This document shows positions 7,244 through 15,405 of a stretch of 64,000 nt of DNA, piece by piece. The DNA comes from Fimbriimonadaceae bacterium (lineage in GTDB: Bacteria; Armatimonadota; Fimbriimonadia; Fimbriimonadales; Fimbriimonadaceae). Location of the stretch: NCBI GenBank assembly GCA_019638675.1, contig JAHBTE010000001.1, positions 124,001-188,000 of the forward strand, in the 5' to 3' direction. Made by a program: the position numbers and the translations under genes. Numbering within the stretch: the first letter of the stretch is position 1; each line of letters opens with the position of its first letter. Below the pieces are notes generated by a model. The model saw only the letters and a program-made list of their open reading frames with translations. It was not told the DNA's origin and ran no database searches.

Positions 7244-9576
7244 AACACCTGCCATTCGTGGATGCCAGACGCAAATTTATCTTGTTGATCAATCACAAGC
7301 CGAAGTTTTTGCGTCCGCACTTGGTCAAATTTAACTTCGTTCCAAGAGTCCAGCTTGACGCCGTACTTCTGCCCGCTATGTAACGAAACTGGTTGCCATG
7401 TTCCGCCAGTCCAGGCTTCAATACGATACGACTTCGGAATACGGCATTCACCGTGACCCGTATCGTCGAACCAAAAAATCCTCGCTGAGCTCACCACTTG
7501 CTCTTGAGCGAGAGTGAGTTCAATCCACTCGGTGCCGCCTTTATGAGGCCAAAAGTGAGTCTGCCTGGGCGAATTCTCACCGCTTGTTGCCGGAGCGTAT
7601 CCATCTACAACTCCTTCGGGATCGCAAATATCACTTGTGTACGAAAGAGCCACTTTTGCGCCTTTTTCGTAGCCACGCATCAAAAGAACGACTGGCGCCG
7701 GTGAAAACCAGACCGCCATTTCTCCCGCACTGCGGTTATCCCACATACAGTAAGGAATCGAAGTAATCGTAGTTGATTTCAGCGCTGGAACTTCGCGGAA
7801 CAAACTGATACCCCAATTGATCTCGGGAATTTCATACGCTTCCGCTTTGAGAGCGACTATCTTTCCCAGAGTTTTATCTGTGAGATCAGCGGTTGTAACT
7901 TTGCCCTCCAAAGGCACGCTCAGTCGATTGAGGTCTTGAGGATTATCTACGCCCTCCGCGCAATAGATCAGCGGCCCACGCGCAAGGGCGAACATACCGG
8001 CCGTCGCCGCAACTCTAGGATGGCTCGCTAGTTTCCGAACTGTAATCGGTAGCTCCAAAGTGACCTTGTCACCCGCTTTCCATTTGTGTTTGACAGTGAT
8101 ATATCCGTCGGAACCAGCTTTGACAGATTTCCCGTCGACCTTTGCCGATTCATTTAGCCAGCCAGGTTGCCTCAACTTCAAATCAAAACTTTTAACTACT
8201 TTTTTAACCGTGATCTCAACCTTGCCATCCCACGGATAGTTGGTTTTGACCTGCAAATCGGTATCCATGCCAGCTTCGCGCACTTGAACCGATCCATTGA
8301 TAAACAAATTCACGTATATCGCAGAACTGGATGCGCCGTAGGCTAATCCTCCAACCTGACCAATCAATCGGGCGAGATTAGGCGGGCAGCAAGCGCAGCC
8401 AAACCATTCTTGCCGATGATGGGTGCCGTGGCTTGCTAGCGGATTCACATAAAAATATTTATCTCCCGCTAGATTGATTCCCGCCAATGTGCCGTTGTAA
8501 AGTGCAGTTTCCATCACGTCGGCATACTTACTTTCTGCATGAAGCTGGAGCAACCGAAAATTCCACAAGCTGTTAGCGATCGAAGCGCACGATTCTTGAT
8601 AAGCCGTAAATGTCGGCAAATCGTAATCCACGGTGAATCCTTCGTTTGATCCACTTGGCCCTAGCCCACCCGTAACAAACATCCGGCGTTCGGTTGTGTT
8701 CTTCCAAACGCGGTCTAGCATCGCGACTACTTCAGGGTCACGCTCTCGAATTGCATAGTCTGCCGCTCCTGTAAACAAATACGCGGCGCGAACCGCATGA
8801 CCAACAATTTCGTCATGGTTGCGAATCAGATGATTGTCGCTCCAATACTCTCCGCTGTATTGCTCAAGCGGAGTTTTATGCTCCGCAGCAAAGAACTTCT
8901 CTCCCCTGGTGTTCAGAAAATGCTCTGCTAGCCTTGCGTATTTTTGGTCGCCCGTAACATCGGCGAGTTTAAATAAGGCAAGCTCGGTTTCTGGATGACC
9001 TGGATAACCAGGCAACCCATTTGGGCCAAACCTCGCCTCAATGCAGTCAGCTAGTTTTACGGCGATACTAATGAAGTTAGATTTCCCGGTCGCTTGAAAG
9101 TGAGCCGCCGCCGCCTCAAATAAATGACCTGCGCAATAGAGTTCGTGTTTGTCTCGAAGGTTCTTCCATTTGTCTTGAGGCGCCATCAATTGGAAGTGAG
9201 TATTCAAATAACCATCTGATTCTTGGGCTCGACCAATCAGATCAATCCATTCATCCATCTTTGAGTTAAGCCAAGGATCCGAACCTGTCCCAAGAACATA
9301 CGCTCCTGCTTCCAGCACTTTGTAAACATCAGAGTCGTTAAACACATAACCTTGGTAACCGCCGGATTCCCTCGCTGCCGCTTTTTCGAAGTTCGCTCGG
9401 TAGTGATGCTTTTCGAGCATTTCAAACTGCTGGCGCATGGTTGTTGAACGTAACGCTTTCTGGCGTGGCGACCAGAATTGATCTTCTATGGTCACGCGCC
9501 GATAATCTACAGGCACGAATGGACGTGAATTGTCTGCTAGATGAGCCATGGTCAACGCGATTGCTGGAAAGAGCAT
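7240..9576 (-). CDS. GH127 family beta-L-arabinofuranosidase-like glycoside hydrolase
   Basis: This 778-residue protein matches the GH127 (DUF1680) family. Residues match the known zinc/Cys active site: Glu312 (SNEGF, acid/base), Glu328 and Cys330 (ESCAS), and Cys396-Cys397 in FGCACCPPN, with Cys396 the nucleophile and zinc ligand by analogy with HypBA1. The (alpha/alpha)6 barrel spans about residues 20-430, beta-sandwich domains follow, and a C-terminal region from about residue 645 resembles a discoidin-like carbohydrate-binding module. The start MLFPAIALTMAHLADN is only weakly signal-like; a start at Met10 is possible. Expected activity is release of L-arabinofuranose from plant-type glycans or glycoproteins; exact specificity is inferred. 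Confidence 0.88.
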   Translation of the reverse strand: MLFPAIALTMAHLADNSRPFVPVDYRRVTIEDQFWSPRQKALRSTTMRQQFEMLEKHHYRANFEKAAARESGGYQGYVFNDSDVYKVLEAGAYVLGTGSDPWLNSKMDEWIDLIGRAQESDGYLNTHFQLMAPQDKWKNLRDKHELYCAGHLFEAAAAHFQATGKSNFISIAVKLADCIEARFGPNGLPGYPGHPETELALFKLADVTGDQKYARLAEHFLNTRGEKFFAAEHKTPLEQYSGEYWSDNHLIRNHDEIVGHAVRAAYLFTGAADYAIRERDPEVVAMLDRVWKNTTERRMFVTGGLGPSGSNEGFTVDYDLPTFTAYQESCASIANSLWNFRLLQLHAESKYADVMETALYNGTLAGINLAGDKYFYVNPLASHGTHHRQEWFGCACCPPNLARLIGQVGGLAYGASSSAIYVNLFINGSVQVREAGMDTDLQVKTNYPWDGKVEITVKKVVKSFDLKLRQPGWLNESAKVDGKSVKAGSDGYITVKHKWKAGDKVTLELPITVRKLASHPRVAATAGMFALARGPLIYCAEGVDNPQDLNRLSVPLEGKVTTADLTDKTLGKIVALKAEAYEIPEINWGISLFREVPALKSTTITSIPYCMWDNRSAGEMAVWFSPAPVVLLMRGYEKGAKVALSYTSDICDPEGVVDGYAPATSGENSPRQTHFWPHKGGTEWIELTLAQEQVVSSARIFWFDDTGHGECRIPKSYRIEAWTGGTWQPVSLHSGQKYGVKLDSWNEVKFDQVRTQKLRLVIDQQDKFASGIHEWQVF

Positions 9577-9655
9577 CTGGCTGAATCTTACCGGTACACC
9601 TACTCCTAAAACCTATTTATTTAGATTCAAATCCATGAGAAAACACTTGAATTTC

Positions 9656-9684
9656 TTGACTTGGCACCGAACCTGCACTAGAAT
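9656..9684 (+). promoter_or_regulatory. Sigma-70-type promoter of lipoprotein gene
   Basis: TTGACT at 9656-9661, a 17-bp spacer and TAGAAT at 9679-9684. The -10 ends 9 bp before the ATG at 9694, so the transcript would start within a few bases of the start codon. The GGAG at 9685-9688 would then lie upstream of the transcript start. Confidence 0.75.
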
Positions 9685-9693
9685 GGAGTTACG

Positions 9694-10104
9694 ATGAAAC
9701 TTGCCACTTTGACCGCTGTCCTTGCCTGCGCTGCAATCACTATGACCGGTTGTGGCGGTTCTTCCGGAACCCTAGCTGATGCGGATGCCGTTGTTACACT
9801 CACGGTGAACGGACTTCCAGTCGAAATGGCGATTACTCGCAACGGAGAAGCACTCGGCGCAACCTCTGACCAATGCCGACCATCCGGTTCGCCGACCTGG
9901 TGCACCATGGGTTCGACCACTAATGTCCAGCAAATGGATTTCACGCTGAGTCATGGCAGCACTCCATTCATTGTTTATGTAACGAATAACGATACGGTTG
10001 AAAGAACAGTAAATCTCAAGATATATATCAGTGGTGTGCTCCGCCTGAACAAGGATGTGGTCTGCCAGCCAAGTTCCACCCGCGAAGGCGCACAGATCAG
10101 CTGA
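9694..10104 (+). CDS. Small exported lipoprotein, parent of a truncated copy nearby
   Basis: A 136-residue protein with a signal peptide and lipobox MTGC (Cys20) followed by GGSSGT. The mature part is beta-rich (VVTLTVNGLPVEMAI) and has two Cys pairs by position (DQC/TWC and VVC). No family is recognised. A typical promoter sits immediately upstream. The last 48 codons are repeated at 11069-11212 in a fragment without a signal peptide or promoter. The gene is convergent with a membrane-protein gene and shares a long hairpin with it at the 3' ends. Presumed location is the periplasmic face of a membrane; function unknown. Confidence 0.78.
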   Translation: MKLATLTAVLACAAITMTGCGGSSGTLADADAVVTLTVNGLPVEMAITRNGEALGATSDQCRPSGSPTWCTMGSTTNVQQMDFTLSHGSTPFIVYVTNNDTVERTVNLKIYISGVLRLNKDVVCQPSSTREGAQIS

Positions 10105-10118
10105 AGTCAGCAAGATTT

Positions 10119-10170
10119 TTGAGAAACTCAGTCTGTCATTCAAATAGGCTGAGTTTCTCAACCGCTTTTT
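10119..10170 (+). terminator. Long hairpin terminator between convergent genes
   Basis: Perfect 13-bp inverted repeat (10119-10131 with 10149-10161), 17-nt loop, then a six-T run at 10165-10170. The second arm lies inside the 3' coding end of the convergent membrane-protein gene. Confidence 0.75.
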
Positions 10171-10975
10171 TCGCCGCTGAATCACCCAACTTGGCTTTCT
10201 TCTTTAGAACCTCTCGGTAGAGATAGCGATTCTGATTGTTGACCGCCTTGGCTGCCAGAACTACTGTTTCAGGGTCTACACCCTCGCTAGCCTGTTCAAC
10301 CCGTGCGCGGGCCTCTAAATACAACACGGTCTGCCTGTAAAAGGCATAACCTACGCCACCGAATACGAGAAAAGCTCCAAGCATCGCGGCCCCAGGAATG
10401 ATGGCAGCTACTAAAAAACCGATTAAGAATGGTGCGATCGCAATGATTGCGTTTTCGGTAGAAAAAACTCCATAGGTGTAGCTCCCGGGAGCATCAAGCA
10501 GTTTTTGTATTTCATTGCCTGAATCCGCAAAGTTTTTCAAAGTTTCTTCTTTTTGCTTGTAGTTGGTTGCTACTAAGCGTACGATTCCTGCTTGATCCGG
10601 CAATGGCTGAACTTCATAGGCGGAAATCACCCACTTAGCCGACTTTTCATTTTCTATTAAATCCAAAACGTCGGAATGACTCAACGAACGGATAGCCATG
10701 TGAATATCCTGCGCGTACTTTTTGCGTTGTAAATATAGGCTGCAGGCGGGAATTCCGACCACTAATCCCGTAATGATCAGCCCCATCTGAGTGTAAAGCA
10801 CTTGATTTGGACTTGACTCTGAGTAGTTGTCTTTCATCAATGGCCAACTTAAAAAAAGGAGTAATCCCAGACCAAAAGTGCAACAGGCAAAGTACAGCGT
10901 TGCCCCGGCGTACGATAAGGCAAGGGCATCGTCGCCTTTCTTTATTCTTTCTCGAACTGTGTTGAGATCAGACAC
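10136..10975 (-). CDS. Uncharacterised membrane protein, local paralog A
   Basis: A 279-residue protein with two hydrophobic helices near residues 22-45 and 60-82, a soluble charged middle region (about 90-165), a second pair of helices (about 172-215), and a charged C-terminal tail ending GDSAAKKAVEKLSLFE. I do not recognise the family. Three neighbouring genes (11253-12131, 12388-13278, 14556-15383) share length, layout and C-terminal pattern, so these are paralogs. The tail resembles paralog B most closely (EG-D...NQ...KK...GD-A). The start is GTG at 10973-10975, supported by the conserved GTGTCTGATCTCAAC in the damaged copy at 12371. The stop of a deleted B copy lies 16 bp upstream, the same spacing as in the other copy. 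Confidence 0.72.
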   Translation of the reverse strand: MSDLNTVRERIKKGDDALALSYAGATLYFACCTFGLGLLLFLSWPLMKDNYSESSPNQVLYTQMGLIITGLVVGIPACSLYLQRKKYAQDIHMAIRSLSHSDVLDLIENEKSAKWVISAYEVQPLPDQAGIVRLVATNYKQKEETLKNFADSGNEIQKLLDAPGSYTYGVFSTENAIIAIAPFLIGFLVAAIIPGAAMLGAFLVFGGVGYAFYRQTVLYLEARARVEQASEGVDPETVVLAAKAVNNQNRYLYREVLKKKAKLGDSAAKKAVEKLSLFE

Positions 10976-10991
10976 AAACGAATTATGGCGG

Positions 10992-11068
10992 TTAAAACGC
11001 TCGTTCCCATATTTGAATCTTTTTCGCCTGCGTCACCCCGATTCTTTCGCTTTTTAATTACTGCGACC
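10992..11068 (-). pseudogene. C-terminal remnant of a second copy of paralog B
   Basis: The minus strand encodes GVVAVIKKRKNRGDAG and, after a 24-nt deletion relative to the intact gene, KDSNMGTSVL, then a stop. It corresponds to the last 30-odd codons of the gene at 12388-13278 and is followed by the same 16-bp gap to the GTG of paralog A. It joins the lipoprotein fragment at a ten-base sequence (see findings). No start or promoter is present. Confidence 0.85.
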
Positions 11069-11212
11069 ACTCCATCCATCGTTTATGTAACGAATAACGA
11101 TACGGTTGAAAGAACTGGCAGTCTGAAGATTTACATTAGCGATGTTCTTCGGCTGAAAAAGGATGTTGTCTGCCAGCCAACCTCCAACCGCGAAGGCGCA
11201 CAAATCAGCTAA
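11069..11212 (+). pseudogene. 3' fragment of a second copy of the 9694 lipoprotein
   Basis: It encodes TPSIVYVTNNDTVERTGSLK and on to a final REGAQIS, closely matching the last 48 codons of the gene at 9694-10104. It lacks the signal peptide, promoter and start. It can be read as part of a longer open frame from an ATG at 10985, but that upstream part is antisense of a B remnant, so I treat it as debris. Confidence 0.85.
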
Positions 11213-11252
11213 TTCTGATAAGTAGGCTACGGTGAATGAAATTATCTTCGAT

Positions 11253-12131
11253 TCACCGCAGCGACTTAGCCATTTCTTTTGCCATATCCTTAGCGAGACT
11301 ATCGCCCTTTTCACCACGCTCGTTTAACTCACTGTGTGCAATGCGGGAAATTACGCGAAACCCCGCAAGATGCGACAGAATTTGATTTGGCAATTGCTTC
11401 ACTACAGCTTTTGCTTGATCAGTAGAAGTTTGCCTCTGCTTTTTAAGAATGATGCCAAAAAAAAGCATCGATCCATAAATGCTGATGAGCAGTAGCATCA
11501 TCATAGAAAGCATAAATGTCCTGTTCAGTATCAACGTGGGTACGCCAGCCGCGTAAGTCATGGCGGCTAAAGGCAACACCATTATTAAATAAACCAACCG
11601 CCATCGGGGATCAAGTTTCGATTCTGCCTCCATTTGTCGATACGTCTCGCTCAGTTCATTGAGCTTTGTTTCGTGCTCACGAAATTCGTTGATCGCCCCC
11701 AATGGATCAGCGTAATTCTTAGCCGCTAAAACGTAATGCAAATCGCGACCCGTGGCTGCCATCCGCTTTTTTAGAATCAACACAGCGCGTTCAGAAGTTT
11801 TCCCGTCACAAATTGCCAAAGCAATTCTTTCAGAAGACATGCTTTCGATAAGAAAGTTAATCTCCTTGAGTACTCGCCATTTCACAATTATCCAAACAAC
11901 TGCCAGCACACAGGCTATTAGTAGCACTCCTGAGCAAATGTCCAACTTATAAGGAGGCAGTGGCTCACCACGGATGCTCTCCATACCAATTCTTGCAAAC
12001 ACCATTACTGGCGTGATTAACACTAATAAACCTAAAAGTCCAGCTCCAAGCCATGCGAAAGTCCATGCGTCTGCTGAGCCTGACTTTCGCATCAGATCTC
12101 TCAGCTTTTCTTGATTGCTATCTATCCGCAT
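11253..12131 (-). CDS. Uncharacterised membrane protein, local paralog C
   Basis: A 292-residue member of the local family. Hydrophobic helices lie near residues 24-47 and 68-88. A soluble middle segment (about 92-180) with a predicted helical stretch ELSETYRQMEAESK follows, then helices at about 178-225, and a tail with QLPNQILSHLAG, AHSELNERGEKGDSLAKD. The LPN-I and ER-GD tail elements are shared with the paralog at 14556-15383. It lies downstream of the lipoprotein fragment, where intact paralog A would be expected from the duplicated layout, so it may have replaced the lost 3' part of that copy. Function unknown; most likely a cytoplasmic-membrane protein. Confidence 0.72.
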   Translation of the reverse strand: MRIDSNQEKLRDLMRKSGSADAWTFAWLGAGLLGLLVLITPVMVFARIGMESIRGEPLPPYKLDICSGVLLIACVLAVVWIIVKWRVLKEINFLIESMSSERIALAICDGKTSERAVLILKKRMAATGRDLHYVLAAKNYADPLGAINEFREHETKLNELSETYRQMEAESKLDPRWRLVYLIMVLPLAAMTYAAGVPTLILNRTFMLSMMMLLLISIYGSMLFFGIILKKQRQTSTDQAKAVVKQLPNQILSHLAGFRVISRIAHSELNERGEKGDSLAKDMAKEMAKSLR

Positions 12132-12182
12132 TTCATTGATAATGAATACGGCTGGAGATTCCTCCCGGTTTACTCATGTACT

Positions 12183-12371
12183 CCTGTATAGAACATTTGG
12201 TTAGGGTTTGATTCCGAATAATTATCCTTCATAAAAGGCCATATCAAAAAGAGCAGTAAACCCATGCCGAGCAGATTGGCTGCTATGTAAATAGCAACCC
12301 CCGGCAAACGATAAGGCAAGGGCATCGTCGCCTGTCTTTATTCTTTCTCGCACTGTGTTGAGATCAGACAC
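12183..12371 (-). pseudogene. Frameshifted 5' fragment of paralog A
   Basis: From a GTG at 12369-12371 the minus strand reads SDLNTVRERIKTGDDALALS, nearly identical to paralog A. Just after the AGG/AG codons near 12298 the frame changes. In the next frame it continues AIYIAANLLGMGLLLFLIWP, then FMKDNYSESNPNQMFYT, again matching paralog A, and then breaks off at a stop. So it is a copy of about the first 60 codons with one small indel, lying 16 bp downstream of intact paralog B. Confidence 0.88.
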
Positions 12372-12387
12372 AAACAAATTATGGCGG

Positions 12388-13278
12388 TTAAAACCCTCGC
12401 TCCCGTATTTGAATCTTTCGCGCCTGCTTGTAAAGTTCCATTGCCCCGGCGTCACCCCGATTCTTTCGCTTTTTAATAACTGCGACCACTCCATTCACAA
12501 GCATCTTTTGATTCAGGAGAACCTCCAGCCCATCAAGGTCAAATCCTTCTATAGCCTCGTTAACCGCTTGCCTCTCGCTACGTAAGCATAAATATTCGAC
12601 TAACGACCAGAGTGCCAAGCCGCCAAACAGAGAAAAATAGAAACCAAAACCAACTAGAAGTGAAAACCACCTTTGATTGTATAAAGAGTTCGCCCCCGGT
12701 AAGAGGCTGTACAGCCCCGGGGCAAAGCCGATCACAGCGCAAACTACTACGAGCCATCTCCATTTGATGAGCTTTTTTGCAGCATCCCTTCTTCGCAGAA
12801 TCTTTTCGCCTAAATCGCTCAAGGCATCCGAATTTTTGTCGAGCACTTTTAAGGCTGTCTGTTGAGTTTCTTTTGGCTGAGACAACAGAATTCTATATTT
12901 CAAGTACTCGGCATCCTTTGAATTCCTTGCCCGATAAGAAAGAATGATGCGAAAATGCCTTTCGGAAACTTTGCCCGTTACGCGTTCAAAAAGTTCACGG
13001 CAACTGAACTGATCATATGATGTTGATCTCAACTCAAAGCCCTTATTGACGTGCCGAAAACCAAAGTACGCAAAGCAAAACGGCACTGCACCGAAAAGTG
13101 CCAATACGAGATTAAAGATTCTTCCTTCTGAATACTTGACACCGTACATAAAGCCAAGAAGCATCATACAAATGCCAGCGAACCCAACAAATAGGTAGGT
13201 GAAACCAAGGAATTTCACCTTTTCAAAATCTGGAAGCTTAGCTTCATCAAAATCAGTGAGCTTCGCTTGCACCCACAT
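12388..13278 (-). CDS. Uncharacterised membrane protein, local paralog B
   Basis: A 296-residue member of the local family. Two hydrophobic helices lie near residues 25-47 and 57-74, a soluble region at about 78-165 (CRELFERVTGKVSERHF and a helical DKNSDALSDLGEKIL stretch), then helices near 172-195 and 205-230. The tail carries EGFDLDGLEVLLNQ, VIKKRKNRGDAGAMELYKQ. Its end is duplicated as a remnant at 10992-11068. It ends 16 bp before the damaged A copy, suggesting that B and A were originally one operon. It lies 64 bp downstream of sucC on the same strand and might be co-transcribed with it. Confidence 0.72.
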   Translation of the reverse strand: MWVQAKLTDFDEAKLPDFEKVKFLGFTYLFVGFAGICMMLLGFMYGVKYSEGRIFNLVLALFGAVPFCFAYFGFRHVNKGFELRSTSYDQFSCRELFERVTGKVSERHFRIILSYRARNSKDAEYLKYRILLSQPKETQQTALKVLDKNSDALSDLGEKILRRRDAAKKLIKWRWLVVVCAVIGFAPGLYSLLPGANSLYNQRWFSLLVGFGFYFSLFGGLALWSLVEYLCLRSERQAVNEAIEGFDLDGLEVLLNQKMLVNGVVAVIKKRKNRGDAGAMELYKQARKIQIRERGF

Positions 13279-13342
13279 ACATTACCAAACACAAACAAAA
13301 AAGGATGCGCGATTCAAGTAACTGCGCATCCTCAAGTTATAG

Positions 13343-14494
13343 TTAAGCGTAAGCTAGTTCGACGACTTTATCGGCTGCTTCTTGCATCGTGCTTGCGCCA
13401 ACGATCTGCGAACCTTCTAGAATCTTTAGCCCTTCTTCTGCGGCTGTGCCTTCGATCCGCGCAACAACCGGGATCGTGACATTGAGTTCAGCGAACGCCG
13501 CGAGCAGACCACGAGCGACTTCATCGCATCGGGTGATTCCACCAAAAATGTTGATGAGCAAGCCCTTTACGTTTTTATCCATCATGACCAAGTTCACGCA
13601 GGTCTTGACTCGCTCTGCGTTGGCTCCGCCGCCAACATCAAGGAAGTTCGCTGGTTTTCCGCCCGCGCGGTTAACCTCGTCAAGTGAACACATCACCAGA
13701 CCAGCCCCGTTGCCCATAATTCCAATGTCTCCTCCCAGGTTCACGTAAGCGATACCGAGTTTGCTGGCTTCGGCATCAATTTCGTGTTCAGCGCCGTCAT
13801 CCTTGGTTTCGTCATATTCCTTGTGGCGGAACAGAGCGTTTTCATCAATGCTCACCTTCGCGTCAGCCGCAAGAAGCTTGCCTTCCGGCGTGAGGGCGAC
13901 CGGGTTGATTTCGATCATATCCGCATCGCTGGCTTGGTAAGCCTTGATCAAACCTTGAATCATAGCGACCATTTGTCGCTGAGCCGGGGCAGGAATGTTA
14001 GCCTTCTTCACCGCATCCCGAACCTCGAAATCTGCCGCTCCCCAGGCTGGATCAACATGAAGCCGCACAATCGCATCAGGATTGTTGTGCGCCACTTCTT
14101 CGATCTCCATGCCGCCTTCTTTGGAAATCATTACGACCAACCGCTGAGCGGCTCGGTCGAGCAAAACGGAAAGATAATATTCTTCTGCGATATCTACGAG
14201 TTCGCCGACCAGCACTTTTTCAACCACCATGCCGTCCGGATTTTGGATGCTCACAAGTCGCTTTCCGATGAGTTCTTGAGTGAACGCCGCCGCTTCGTCA
14301 GAATTTGCGAACAACTTGACGCCACCTGCTTTTCCGCGTCCGCCCATCAAAACCTGCGCTTTGACGACAACCTTGCCTCCGAATTCATCTGCAATCGCCT
14401 TCGCCTCCGTGGCGTTGGTGGCTACTTTTCCACCCGGCACTGCCACACCAAAAGAGGCGAGCAGATCTTTAGATTGATACTCGTGAAGCTTCAT
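13343..14494 (-). CDS. sucC: Succinyl-CoA synthetase beta subunit (ADP/GDP-forming)
   Basis: A 383-residue protein matching SucC over its full length. The N-terminal ATP-grasp domain begins MKLHEYQSKDLLASFGV, with GGRGKAGGVKLF near residue 50. The CoA-ligase domain carries NFLDVGGGANAERV and LLINIFGGITRCDEVA. The enzyme interconverts succinyl-CoA and succinate with nucleotide phosphorylation as an alpha2beta2 or alpha-beta complex. The alpha subunit gene sucD, usually adjacent, is absent; neighbours on both sides are members of an uncharacterised membrane-protein family. The ATG lies 61 bp downstream of the paralog D stop. Confidence 0.95.
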   Translation of the reverse strand: MKLHEYQSKDLLASFGVAVPGGKVATNATEAKAIADEFGGKVVVKAQVLMGGRGKAGGVKLFANSDEAAAFTQELIGKRLVSIQNPDGMVVEKVLVGELVDIAEEYYLSVLLDRAAQRLVVMISKEGGMEIEEVAHNNPDAIVRLHVDPAWGAADFEVRDAVKKANIPAPAQRQMVAMIQGLIKAYQASDADMIEINPVALTPEGKLLAADAKVSIDENALFRHKEYDETKDDGAEHEIDAEASKLGIAYVNLGGDIGIMGNGAGLVMCSLDEVNRAGGKPANFLDVGGGANAERVKTCVNLVMMDKNVKGLLINIFGGITRCDEVARGLLAAFAELNVTIPVVARIEGTAAEEGLKILEGSQIVGASTMQEAADKVVELAYA

Positions 14495-14555
14495 CGCAGG
14501 CTGCAGATTACCGCTTCACTGGCTCCGGTCCCGTAAGTAGAAGTTTCAAATAGAA

Positions 14556-15383
14556 TTAGAGAAGCGCAGATTGGTTCCAATTAGAGTATGAACGCGCCCT
14601 CATTATCGCTTCAACATATACGCTTTTATCTTCGCCCAATCGCTCGTGCAGAACGCTGGCCGAATATAACCCTAGGGGAGGAACCGCATAAAGCAATTCA
14701 ACGATCTCGTTCGGTAGAGTCCGCAAAATCTCAATCTGAGATTCGACGATTTCAGTTGATTGTTTGCGAATAAAAGGCATCAAAAAAAATGGATAGATCA
14801 CTGCAACGATGAGCCCCCAAATAGCAATTTTTGCCAGCCCAAGATTTCCTGTGTATAATGACACCAAGCATCCACAAAAGATAATGACTGCTGGCAAAGC
14901 CATCATCAGTGAACGCTTTAGTGATTGAAAATGTTGAATTCGAGCCTTAACTTGCAGCTCGCCTAAGGCAGAAATTTGGTTTGCATACGCATAGAGCTTT
15001 TCTCGTTCATTTGCTCGCCATAAACTTACCATCGCAAACGTAATCCAATGATCCTCGCCTTTCCGAAGTCGCGAAACAAGGAACCATCGCACCCAACTAG
15101 CACTCTGCTCATCAACTGCAAATGCCACCCATTTTTCTTCAGGCATTGCTCTGAACTCAGACTTCACACGCTTAAGAATTGGCGTCAGATAGAGGAGATA
15201 GCCTCCCAGTATCGCACTAGCTACTCCACTTCCAAGCGATATATATTGTGAAGTGGCCTCACGAGGACTAAGTAAAGTAACAAAAGCTAACATCAGAAAC
15301 ACCCAAAAATACATGATGACTATTGGGTACCACTCATGAGACCCGAGTCGTTTCAATTCAAGTTCAAGTTCTGTGTGTCCCAC
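14556..15383 (-). CDS. Uncharacterised membrane protein, local paralog D
   Basis: A 275-residue member of the same family as the genes at 10136, 11253 and 12388. Helices lie near residues 20-38 and 48-66. A soluble middle (about 70-155) has MPEEKWVAFAVDEQSASW, then two helices near 158-205, and a tail with LRTLPNEIVELLYAVPPLG, HERLGEDK. The start is GTG (GTGGGACACACA) at 15381-15383; it faces the divergent zinc-ribbon gene 22 bp away, so the two promoters overlap (TATAAT at 15386-15391 rightward). sucC follows on the same strand. Function unknown. Confidence 0.7.
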   Translation of the reverse strand: MGHTELELELKRLGSHEWYPIVIMYFWVFLMLAFVTLLSPREATSQYISLGSGVASAILGGYLLYLTPILKRVKSEFRAMPEEKWVAFAVDEQSASWVRWFLVSRLRKGEDHWITFAMVSLWRANEREKLYAYANQISALGELQVKARIQHFQSLKRSLMMALPAVIIFCGCLVSLYTGNLGLAKIAIWGLIVAVIYPFFLMPFIRKQSTEIVESQIEILRTLPNEIVELLYAVPPLGLYSASVLHERLGEDKSVYVEAIMRARSYSNWNQSALL

Positions 15384-15405
15384 GCTATAATCTGATTACT
15401 TAATA

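Noticed and set aside
10985-11212. Open frame of 75 codons as a small gene
   Set aside because: Its first half is antisense of a paralog B remnant and its second half is a truncated copy of the lipoprotein; no promoter or signal peptide.
11230-11258. 8-bp inverted repeat at the end of paralog C as a terminator
   Set aside because: Short stem with a 13-nt loop and no T run on either side.
13784-14536. 250-codon plus-strand open frame
   Set aside because: Antisense of sucC, which is clearly real; His/Phe/Arg-rich translation without domain.
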